A stretch of 64,000 nucleotides of DNA from the NCBI GenBank assembly GCA_019752015.1, contig JAIEMQ010000042.1, positions 26,367 to 90,366 on the forward strand. Direction: 5' to 3'. The DNA comes from Cyanobacteriota bacterium (GTDB lineage Bacteria > Acidobacteriota > Vicinamibacteria > Vicinamibacterales > UBA2999). The notes below the pieces were generated by a model. That model saw nothing but the letters and a program-made list of their open reading frames with translations, searched no databases and was not told where the DNA came from. Positions 7,609 to 16,690 of the stretch are shown here, one piece after another; positions within the stretch are counted from its first letter, which is position 1; each line of letters starts with the position of its first letter. The translations under genes were made by a program, and so were the position numbers.

Positions 7609-10050
7609 TCACTCGTAGCGAAGCGCGACGAGGGGATCGACCTTTCCTGCTCGACGTCCGGGGATCCAGCTCGCCAGGAACGCGATCAGTCCGAGCACGA
7701 TCGGCACGGCGATGAACGTGACCGGATCCAGCGGTGAGATGCCCGGCAGCAGCGTTCGCACGGCGCCGATCGATCCGAAGGCGCCGAGTGAGAGTGCCAG
7801 GCCGATCACCACGCCAATCGTCGTCAGCTTCATGCCCTGGCCGACGATCATGTTGAGCAACGAGCCGGGCGAGGCGCCGAGCGCGAGGCGGATGCCGAGC
7901 TCCTGCGTTCGCTGGCTGACCGCGTAAGCCATCACGCCATACAACCCGATCGCGGCAAGCACCAGCGCGAGCACGCCCATGGCGCCCAGCAGATCCGCGG
8001 CCATCCGCTGCGCGAACACCGCGACCTGCATGTGCTCGTTGAGCGTGCGCGCGTCATACACGGGCAGGCTGGCGTCGATGCCGCGAATCGCATTGCGAAT
8101 CTCCGCGACCATCGGCGCCGGATCGCCTGACGCCTTCGCGAACAAACGCAGCGTGCTGACCTCGCTGCGCGACATCGGGAAGAACAACTGCGGCAGCGGC
8201 CGCTCGTTGATGCTGCCGTATTTCGCGTCGGCGACAATGCCGATCACTTCGGCGAGGTTCTGGCCAAGCCGGATCCGGCCGCCAAGCGCGTTGCCCTCCG
8301 GCCAATAGCGCCGGGCCATCGCTTCGTTGATCACGAGCGTCCGCGGCGACTGCAGCGTGTCGGTGTCGTTGTATTCGCGGCCCTGCCGGATCGGAATGCT
8401 CATCGTCTCGAAATACTTCGGACCGACCGTGCTGTAGCTGATGACGATCTCTTCGTTCTCGCGCGGCACATAGCCTTCCACGCCAATGCCGGTGGAATTG
8501 TTGCCGCCGAAGCCGAGCGGCAAACGCGATCCGAACGCGGCCGACTGGATGCCGGGAATCGCCGACACTGCCTCGATCGCGCGTCTCTGGAAATCGCGAT
8601 GACGCTCGCCGGTGTAGCCGCTCGGGAACATGTCCATCGACGCGGTGACGACGTGCGATGCGTCGAAGCCGGGCGACAACTCCTGCGCCGCGATGAAGCT
8701 GCGGAGGAACAACGTTGCGGCAACCAGCAGGACGAGGCAGACCGCGACCTGCGCGACGACCAGGGCGTTACGGAGCCGTCCGGTCGAGCGGCCGCCGCTG
8801 CCGCTGCGGCCTTCTTCCTTCAACGCATTGATCGTCTGGCTGCTCGACGACTGCAGCGCCGGCGCCAGGCCGAAGATCAGGCCGGTGACCATCGAGACGA
8901 TTAGCGCGAAGACCAGCGTGGTGCCGTCCATGCGCAAGCCGAGATCGATCGGCATGTCCACCGGCGGCACGAACGCCATGATCACGTCCATCGTCCAGTA
9001 GGCCATCACCACGCCGGCGATGCCTGCCAGCGCGGCCAGCATGAACGACTCGGTCAGCAGCTGGCGGATCAGGCGCGTGCGGCTCGCGCCGAGCGAGAAG
9101 CGCACCGCGACTTCACGCCGCCGCGACACGGCTTTCGACAACAGCAGGTTGGCTACGTTCGCGCAGGCGATCACCAGCACGAGCGCCACCAGCACGGTCA
9201 GCACGCCGAGAATCGGCGCCAGCACGGTCGTGGCGCCGAACGGCGCTTCCCACGGCTGGACAATGCGCAGGCGGCGGCCGTCGTTGACCTCGCGATACTC
9301 CTGTTCGAGCTGCGCCATGATCGACGAGGCCTCGGCCTGCGCCTGCTCCTGCGACACGCCCGGCTTCAGGCGCACGATCGACTGGAACCAGCCGTTGCCG
9401 CGCTGGTTCATGCGATCGCCGCCCATCATTTCCTTCTGCATGGCCATCGGCACCCACGCCGCGGTGGCGACGCCGAAGAACGATCCGATGAAGCCTTCCG
9501 GCGCCACGCCGATGATCGTGATCGGCGTGTTGTTGATCGTGACCTGCTTGCCGATCACGTTGGGATCGCCGGCAAAGCGGCGCTGCCAGTTCGAGTAGCT
9601 CAGCACCGCCAGCGGATGACCACCCGGCGTGACATCGTCCTTGGCCGTGAAGAACCGGCCTGCGGCGGGCCGGATGCCCATCACCTCGAAGTAATTGCCG
9701 CTGACCAGCGCGCCCCACGCCCGCTCGGCGGTGTCGTCCACGGCAATGCTGAAGGTCTGATCGTCCTGCGCGATGACGTCGAGCATCGTGGTGCGATCGC
9801 GGAAGTCGACGAAGTTGGGATACGACCACGAGCGGCTCTGGCCTTCGCGGTTTTCCATCGACGCGATGCGAATCGTGGACGGATCGGCGGCCAGCGGGAT
9901 CGGCCGGAACAGCACCGCCTGCACCCACGTAAAGATCGTGGTGTTGGCGCCGATGCCGAGTCCAATCGACAGGACGGCGGCGAGCGTCAGACCGGGATTT
10001 TTCAGGAGCGAGCGGAAGGAATAGCGAATGTCGGCAATGAGGGTGGACAT
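7609..10050 (-). CDS. ADOP-family ABC transporter permease (MacB/FtsX-like)
   Basis: An 813-residue permease of the type abundant in Acidobacteriota. Order: N-terminal membrane segment (LTLAAVLSIGLGIGANTTIF), a MacB_PCD-like periplasmic domain, a first FtsX block of three membrane segments (about 275-400), a second periplasmic domain, and a second FtsX block ending PGRRAGKVDPLVALRYE. No ATPase gene is adjacent, in keeping with the orphan nature of these permeases. Substrate unknown; relatives export macrolides, peptides or lipoproteins. ATG at 10050 is preferred to the adjacent TTG at 10053. Confidence 0.92.
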   Translation of the reverse strand: MSTLIADIRYSFRSLLKNPGLTLAAVLSIGLGIGANTTIFTWVQAVLFRPIPLAADPSTIRIASMENREGQSRSWSYPNFVDFRDRTTMLDVIAQDDQTFSIAVDDTAERAWGALVSGNYFEVMGIRPAAGRFFTAKDDVTPGGHPLAVLSYSNWQRRFAGDPNVIGKQVTINNTPITIIGVAPEGFIGSFFGVATAAWVPMAMQKEMMGGDRMNQRGNGWFQSIVRLKPGVSQEQAQAEASSIMAQLEQEYREVNDGRRLRIVQPWEAPFGATTVLAPILGVLTVLVALVLVIACANVANLLLSKAVSRRREVAVRFSLGASRTRLIRQLLTESFMLAALAGIAGVVMAYWTMDVIMAFVPPVDMPIDLGLRMDGTTLVFALIVSMVTGLIFGLAPALQSSSSQTINALKEEGRSGSGGRSTGRLRNALVVAQVAVCLVLLVAATLFLRSFIAAQELSPGFDASHVVTASMDMFPSGYTGERHRDFQRRAIEAVSAIPGIQSAAFGSRLPLGFGGNNSTGIGVEGYVPRENEEIVISYSTVGPKYFETMSIPIRQGREYNDTDTLQSPRTLVINEAMARRYWPEGNALGGRIRLGQNLAEVIGIVADAKYGSINERPLPQLFFPMSRSEVSTLRLFAKASGDPAPMVAEIRNAIRGIDASLPVYDARTLNEHMQVAVFAQRMAADLLGAMGVLALVLAAIGLYGVMAYAVSQRTQELGIRLALGASPGSLLNMIVGQGMKLTTIGVVIGLALSLGAFGSIGAVRTLLPGISPLDPVTFIAVPIVLGLIAFLASWIPGRRAGKVDPLVALRYE

Positions 10051-10067
10051 CAAGCCGTTAGACGGCG

Positions 10068-10712
10068 TCAGCTCAACAAGAGTTCATCCACGAATGTGCC
10101 CGCCCGCGCGATGAATTCAGGCGCGAACACGTGCCCGCCCTCGAACACATGCTCGACGACGGCGACCCCGGACGCCTCGAGCACCGCGCGATCCTTTGAC
10201 GCCTTCTCTTCCGTGTACCACTTGTCCCCGGTGCCGCGCCCGATCAGGACCTTCGGCAACGACGCGGCCAGCGGCGCGACGTCAGGAGGAACATCGGCGG
10301 CCAGCGCGATCACGCCGTCGCACGGCCGTTGCGCGAGCGCCGCGGCTCGGTACGCCATTGCGACGCCCTGCGAGAAGCCGACGTAGATCAACGGACGCGT
10401 GATCCCGTATTCATCAGCAACCGCCGACAGTACCTTCGCGACGTAAGCCACGTTGTCGCTGATCGCGTGCTCGCGATCTTCTTTCGTCATCCAGCTGGCG
10501 ATGACGTCGTTGGCTTTGGTGTAGAAGCGATGCAGGCCCTGGATGCTGACAATGCCGATCGATCGTCCGGCAGCGATCTGACTGAGCACGTCGAAGTTGA
10601 TCGCGGCACTCTCCTGGTAGCCGTGAAAGCCGACCAGCGTGGCACGGCTGTGCTCGGGAATCTCGACGAGATAGCGGCCGTGTGTGGTAGTCGTGATGGT
10701 CCTGGTATCCAA
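10068..10712 (-). CDS. Alpha/beta hydrolase, phospholipase/carboxylesterase-like
   Basis: A serine hydrolase with oxyanion region GFHGYQES, nucleophile elbow GFSQG (Ser in GxSxG), and a C-terminal His in FEGGHVFAPEF; an Asp in IGRGTGDKW is the probable acid residue. About 214 residues, normal for this family. No ATG precedes the conserved part, so TTG at 10712 is the likely start; the longer open frame would run into the divergent neighbour. Cytoplasmic, as no signal peptide is seen. Substrate unknown. Confidence 0.75.
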   Translation of the reverse strand: MDTRTITTTTHGRYLVEIPEHSRATLVGFHGYQESAAINFDVLSQIAAGRSIGIVSIQGLHRFYTKANDVIASWMTKEDREHAISDNVAYVAKVLSAVADEYGITRPLIYVGFSQGVAMAYRAAALAQRPCDGVIALAADVPPDVAPLAASLPKVLIGRGTGDKWYTEEKASKDRAVLEASGVAVVEHVFEGGHVFAPEFIARAGTFVDELLLS

Positions 10713-10746
10713 GCTCGGCCTTGTGCGAGTGTTATAAACGTAAGTT

Positions 10747-11481
10747 GTGAGTCCCGTCGCCTTCAAGCTTCCTGGAGATCCCGATACCACCGTCGCCGCG
10801 GCCTTGTATGTCCCCGAGGGCGATCGCAACCTCGACGCGCTGCTGGTGTTCGCGCATGGCGCCGGTGCGGGCCATTTTCATCCGTTCATGACCAGTTACG
10901 CCAGCGCCCTCACCGCGCGCGGCATCACCGTGGTCACGTTCAACTTCCCCTACATGGAGAAGAAGCGCCGGACGCCCGATCGCGCGCCCGTCCTCGAAGA
11001 CGCGTTCCGGCGCGCCGTCACCGGCGCCGTCGAGCATCGGCACGTCAAAGCGTCGAAGCTGTTCATCGGCGGCAAGTCGATGGGCGGCCGGATCGCGACT
11101 CAGGTTGCCGCTCAAATCGCGCCCCGCGACGGGGCGCAAGGAGACGCTGCAAAGTGGCCGTCGGCCCCGCACCCCGCCGGCGTCATCGCGTTCGGCTATC
11201 CCCTGTCGCCGCCGCGCGGCAAGCGCACCGGCGATCGAGTCGCGCCTCTCAAGACGTTGACGATCCCGACGTTAATCGTCCAGGGCACGCGCGATCCGTT
11301 TGGCGGCCCGGACGAAGTGAAGGAAGCGATCTCGGAAGGCGGCGCCACGCCGCCGATCGAGATCCTGCCCGTCGAAGGCGGCGACCACTCGTTCGCGGTG
11401 CTCAAGTCCAGCGGCCGCGATCAGAATCTCGTCCACGCCGAAATCCAGGACGCGGTCGCGGAATGGATAAAGAACAAATAA
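10747..11481 (+). CDS. Alpha/beta hydrolase, Tex30/KANSL3-like (dienelactone hydrolase superfamily)
   Basis: The motifs [14 protein letters not shown] and [10 protein letters not shown], with His in GGDHSFAV near the C-terminus and Asp in QGTRDPFG, identify an alpha/beta hydrolase of the Tex30-like group. The start is GTG at 10747; an AT-rich TTATAAA stands just upstream. A GCGCCCC/GGGGCGC hairpin at 11119-11137 lies in frame (residues about 124-131), possibly an embedded repeat that lengthens a loop. Divergent from the previous hydrolase, so the two may be a functional pair; substrate unknown. Confidence 0.8.
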   Translation: MSPVAFKLPGDPDTTVAAALYVPEGDRNLDALLVFAHGAGAGHFHPFMTSYASALTARGITVVTFNFPYMEKKRRTPDRAPVLEDAFRRAVTGAVEHRHVKASKLFIGGKSMGGRIATQVAAQIAPRDGAQGDAAKWPSAPHPAGVIAFGYPLSPPRGKRTGDRVAPLKTLTIPTLIVQGTRDPFGGPDEVKEAISEGGATPPIEILPVEGGDHSFAVLKSSGRDQNLVHAEIQDAVAEWIKNK

Positions 11482-11500
11482 CGAAGACCAAAGAATGAAA

Positions 11501-11534
11501 TTTCGTTTTTCGTTTTTCGTTTTTCGTTTTTCGT
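11501..11534. repeat. TTTTTCG tandem repeat between convergent genes
   Basis: About five copies of TTTTTCG in the 55-bp gap between two genes that end facing each other. The T-rich strand may help terminate the rightward transcript; no stable hairpin precedes it. Confidence 0.6.
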
Positions 11535-11536
11535 TC

Positions 11537-12283
11537 TTACTCTTCCACAGAGTGATAGCCGTCATGAAGCTTGACGGCTTTGCCCTTCTTCGACGCGCGC
11601 AGGTTGATCACCTCGACGAACACGGAGAAGCCCATCGCGAAGTAGATGTAGCCCTTCGGGATGTGCGCGCCGAAGCCATCCGCGATCAGCGACACGCCGA
11701 TCAACAACAGGAAGCTGAGGGCCAGCACTTTCACCGTCGGGTGCGCGTCGACGAAACGGCTGACCGACCCCGACGCGAACAGCATGATCGCGACGGCGAT
11801 CACGACCGCGGCGATCATCACCGCCACGTCGTCCGCCATGCCGACCGCCGTAATCACCGAGTCCAGCGAAAACACGATGTCGAGCAGCATGATCTGCCCG
11901 ATCACCGCGCCGAGCGACGGCGCGACGCGCGACGCGACCTGGCCGTCCTCGCCTTCGAGCCGATCGTGAATCTCGCGGGTCGCTTTGAAGAGCAGGAACA
12001 CGCCGCCGGCGGCGAGGATCAGGTCGCGGCCGGAAAACTCGCGGCCGAGCACCGTGAACAGCGGCTCGGTGAGCCGCATGATCCACGTGATCGACAGCAG
12101 CAGCAGGATGCGCATCACCATCGCGCCCATCAGGCCGATCCGGCGCGCCTTCTCCTGCTGGTTCGCCGGCAGCTTGCCGGCGAGAATCGAGATGAAGATC
12201 ACGTTGTCGATGCCGAGCACGATCTCGAGCACGGTCAACGTGATGAGCGCGACCAGTCCGTCAGCAGTCGTGAATGCGTCCAT
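11537..12283 (-). CDS. TerC-family integral membrane protein
   Basis: A polytopic membrane protein of 248 residues with about seven hydrophobic helices and the family's acidic membrane motifs: EIVLGIDNVIFI near residue 20-31 and LLDIVFSLDSVITAVGM near 133-149. Such proteins are linked to tellurite resistance and, in other members, to Mn export during exoenzyme metalation. The start ATG is 3 nt past the stop of the ferredoxin gene, so the two form an operon. The ion cannot be told here. Confidence 0.9.
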   Translation of the reverse strand: MDAFTTADGLVALITLTVLEIVLGIDNVIFISILAGKLPANQQEKARRIGLMGAMVMRILLLLSITWIMRLTEPLFTVLGREFSGRDLILAAGGVFLLFKATREIHDRLEGEDGQVASRVAPSLGAVIGQIMLLDIVFSLDSVITAVGMADDVAVMIAAVVIAVAIMLFASGSVSRFVDAHPTVKVLALSFLLLIGVSLIADGFGAHIPKGYIYFAMGFSVFVEVINLRASKKGKAVKLHDGYHSVEE

Positions 12284-12285
12284 AG

Positions 12286-12618
12286 TCAGGATTTAACCGG
12301 TGGATCACCGGTGGCCATGAGCAGCCGCGTCACCGGCCGGCCGCCGATGATGTGCTCGTCGATGATCTCGTTGACGTCGGCTTCCGTGACGCGCCCGTAC
12401 CAGACATTTTCCGGATAGACGACGACGCTCGGGCCCTTCTCGCATTGGTCGAGACAGCCCGACTTGTTGGCGCGGACGCGCTTGACGCCGCGCTCGGCGA
12501 GCGCGCGCTTGAACGCCTTCTGCAGCGCTTCGGATCCTGCCGGATCGCAGCTGCCGCGCGGGTGGCCCGGCTCGCGGCGGTTGCAGCAGATGAAGAGGTG
12601 TTTATCGAATGGAGGCAC
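12286..12618 (-). CDS. Thioredoxin-like [2Fe-2S] ferredoxin
   Basis: A small electron carrier with four cluster-type cysteines in the order expected of NuoE-like ferredoxins: one in FICCNRR or the Cys after HPRGS, and two in KSGCLDQCEKGPSVVVYP. The latter motif is diagnostic for this family. The open frame extends to 12699 but overlaps the end of the upstream gene; GTG at 12618 (PPFDKHLFIC) is the more reasonable start, without a clear ribosome site. Next to a TerC gene, possibly one operon with the upstream unknown gene. Partner enzymes unknown. Confidence 0.8.
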   Translation of the reverse strand: MPPFDKHLFICCNRREPGHPRGSCDPAGSEALQKAFKRALAERGVKRVRANKSGCLDQCEKGPSVVVYPENVWYGRVTEADVNEIIDEHIIGGRPVTRLLMATGDPPVKS

Positions 12619-12656
12619 GGGAATCTTTTGATCGGTTGAGCTCGTCAGCTGTTGAT

Positions 12657-13160
12657 CTATTCCAGTGCGAGCTCGGGCCGGCCCTTCAAGCCGCCCCACG
12701 TCTCCGGATCCTGCCAGAGCAGCGCCCAGAAGTAGCGGGCGACGTCCTGCTTCGGATACTTCGCCGACAATTCTGTGACGGCCTTGTTCAGCGTCGCATC
12801 CTCGGGCTTGGTCGGCTCTTCTTCCTTGATCAGCCCGTCCTCGTGCGCGATGCCGAGCAGATCGAGAAACGCGCCCATCATCGGGCGCTGGTGTTCGAGG
12901 TGATACGCGATCATCAGGCGCGCCGCGAGCAGGTCGGAGACCTGCGCCAGCCCGGCCAGGTGCTTCGCCTTCTTGTCGAGCGGCAGCGAGATCACGCTCT
13001 TCGGACGGAATTTGATCTGCCGGGAAATCAGGGCAACGGCTTCGGCCTGTTCAAGGGCGGCCTGCTCATCCGCCCAGAACGCTTTGGCGGCTGAGGTGCG
13101 CAGCTCCGAGGGCATCTGGCGCCACACCCGCGCCGGGCGTACTTCTTCGGGAGACGACAT
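12657..13160 (-). CDS. Conserved-looking protein of unknown function, 167 aa
   Basis: Not recognised. A soluble, largely helical, charged protein beginning MSSPEEVRPARVWRQMPSEL and containing MIAYHLEHQRPMMGAFLDLLGIAHEDGLI, then a C-terminal part rich in Trp (FWALLWQDPETWGG). No signal peptide or membrane segment. ATG 13160 is chosen because the sequence before it reads into the promoter repeats of gdhA; a much longer open frame to 14381 is only antisense to gdhA. Probably first gene of a leftward group with the ferredoxin and TerC genes. Confidence 0.7.
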   Translation of the reverse strand: MSSPEEVRPARVWRQMPSELRTSAAKAFWADEQAALEQAEAVALISRQIKFRPKSVISLPLDKKAKHLAGLAQVSDLLAARLMIAYHLEHQRPMMGAFLDLLGIAHEDGLIKEEEPTKPEDATLNKAVTELSAKYPKQDVARYFWALLWQDPETWGGLKGRPELALE

Positions 13161-13176
13161 AGACGAATCAGTGTAT

Positions 13177-13229
13177 CCCAAGCCCCAAGCCCCAAGTCCC
13201 AAGCCCCAAGCCCCAAGCCCCGGTAAAAT
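13177..13229 (+). promoter_or_regulatory. CCCAAGC heptamer tandem repeat abutting a -10 box of gdhA
   Basis: Seven or so copies of CCCCAAG/CCCAAGC run from 13177 to 13223 and are followed directly by TAAAAT (13224-13229), which lies 6 nt before the gdhA ATG. The repeats therefore occupy the place of the -35 region and spacer. Copy-number change would alter promoter context. Confidence 0.5.
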
Positions 13230-13235
13230 GCCGTC

Positions 13236-14647
<1,412 letters not shown>

Positions 14648-14651
<4 letters not shown>

Positions 14652-16657
14652 TTCCGGCGCTGCTCGTCGCCGCCACACTTACGGCGGTCGCGCCGCAGGA
14701 GGTGAGGTCCGCCGACGTCGCCTCGATCGTTCAGTCGCGCTGTGTCAGCTGCCACCAGCCTGGCGGCGACGCGCCGTTCAGCCTTGCCACGATCGACGAT
14801 CTCAGAGCGCGCGCGAAGACCATTGTCGCGGTGACGAAGAGCCGCTACATGCCGCCGTGGAAGCCGGTCGAAGGTGACTTCGTGGGGTCTCGGCGGCTTA
14901 CCGATCGCGAGATAGAAACGATCGAGCGATGGGTGAACACCGGGATGTTGGGAGAGTCCGCCTTCGCCCCTTCGGGGCTTCGGCGAGACAGGCTCGGCTC
15001 ACCGTCGATGCCCGATCCTGACCTCGAGATCAACCTACCTGCTTACACTCTGCGCGCCGACGGTCCCGACGTGTTCCGCAATTTCGTCGTCCGCGTGCCT
15101 GACGGCGCCACGCGTTGGGTCCGCGCCATGCAGTTCCGCCCCGGCAATCGCGCGGTTCATCACGCCAACATCCGCGTGGACGCTACCCCGGCATCGCGAC
15201 GGCTCGATGATGAAGATCCCGCGCCGGGTTACGAAGGCATCATCGCGCGCTCGGCTGATTTTCCCGACGGTCAGTTTCTTGGCTGGACGCCGGGACAACT
15301 GGCGCCGGCGCCGTCCGACGAAAGCGCCTGGCGCCTGCGCGGCGGAACCGATCTCGTCGTCCAGCTGCATCTTCGGCCGAGCGGAGCTATCGAGCACATC
15401 GCGCCGGTGATTGATCTCTATTTCGGCGACCGCGCTCCCTCGCGAACGCCGGTGATGATCCGGCTGGGCAAGCAGGATCTCGACATCCCCGCCGGGACAA
15501 CGGGCTACATCAGCGATTCGTTCGTGCTGCCGGTGGCCGCGGGCGTGCTCGCGATCCAGCCGCACGCGCATCATCGCGCGCGTTCGGTCGAAGCGACCGC
15601 GACCCTGCCCGATGGCTCGCGGCGATCGCTGATCCGCATCGACGACTGGGACATGAACTGGCAGGACCGCTACGTGTATGCAGCACCGGTCCGGTTGCCG
15701 GCCGGCACGCGGCTGTCGATGACCTACACCTTCGACAACTCGATCGCCAACCCTCGCAACCCGGATCGGCCGCCGGTGCGCGCGCGATGGGGCTGGCGGT
15801 CCAGCGACGAAATGGCGGACGTGTGGCTGCAGGTCACGGCTAATTCCGACGATGATCGCGAGCAGCTCGCACGCGAGATTTCCCGGCGCATGCTGTACGA
15901 GGATGCGAACGGCATCGCCGTGCTGCTCGAGCGGGAGCCCGATCACGTCAACCTGCGCAACGATGCGGCGCGGATCGAGATGGCGCTGGGCCGACCGGAC
16001 AAGGCACTGCCGCACTTCGAGCACGTCAGGAAGCTGCAGCCGGCCTCGGCCGCCGCCTGGTTCAACGAAGGAACGGCGCTTGAAGGAATGGGACGCGCGC
16101 GATGGTCCGACGCGGCGGCCCGGTACGCCGAAGCGCTGCGCCTCGATCCGAATTACTCCCCCGCTCTGAATAATTCGGGCATCGCGTCTTTGAAAGCCGG
16201 CCGCATCGATGACGCACGGCTCGCGTTCGAGCGTGCCGTCAAGGCCGACGCGACCAACGCCGATGCGCGCGCAAATCTTGGCCTGACACTGATCGCCGCC
16301 GCCCGATCCGACGAGGGTCTCGCGCACATCCGCGAGGCGATCGATCGCAAGCCGGAACTTCTTGGCGGTCTGACCTCGCACGTCCTGTTGCTGGCGGCCC
16401 ACCACGATCCGTCCGCCCGCCGCCCGGCCGAGGCGCTCGCTCTCGCACAGCGCGTCGCTGCAGTCAGCGCCGATCGCGCTGGCGCGCTCGATGCGCTCGC
16501 GGTCAGCCAGGCGGCAACGGGCGATTTCACGGCCGCCGTACAAACCGCGGGCGCGGCCCTCGCCGCCGCGCCCGCCGGTAATTCAGAACTTCGCGATGCG
16601 ATTCGAGAGCGAATCGCACTCTATCGAAACCAGCAACCCTTCGTGCTCAAACAATAA
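14648..16657 (+). CDS. Secreted haem c / copper-monooxygenase-like protein with TPR tail
   Basis: Order: a short hydrophobic signal segment ([16 protein letters not shown]), a cytochrome c-like domain with one haem motif CVSCH (about residues 33-37), a middle domain of about 300 residues with His-rich strands ([24 protein letters not shown]) like the copper sites of the type II ascorbate-dependent monooxygenase fold, and at least four TPR units from about residue 450 ([32 protein letters not shown]). Monooxygenase activity is inference. The GTG start overlaps the gdhA stop (GTGA). A family B palindromic repeat encodes residues 103-118 between haem and copper-like domains. Confidence 0.75.
14957..15000. 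repeat. Protein-embedded palindromic repeat, family B
   Basis: Begins TCCGCCTTCGCCC and continues after a variable tip with GGCTTCGGCGAGACA. The same 13 and 15 bases occur in opposite orientation at 61992-62027 inside the glycosyltransferase gene. It is in frame in the haem/TPR gene. Confidence 0.75.
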
Positions 16658-16659
16658 GT

Positions 16660-16689
16660 CTGAGCTTTCTGCGCCTTCTGTGGCCCTGG
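16660..16689. repeat. Dispersed 30-bp repeat (GCCACAGAAGGC family), inverted copy
   Basis: The reverse complement of this segment is identical over all 30 bases to 23846-23875. It occupies the gap between two convergent genes and is built on GGCCACAGAAGGC. Confidence 0.8.
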
Positions 16690-16690
16690 G

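Noticed and set aside
13177..13223. CRISPR or rho-independent terminator
   Set aside because: Simple heptamer tandem repeat without spacers or stem.
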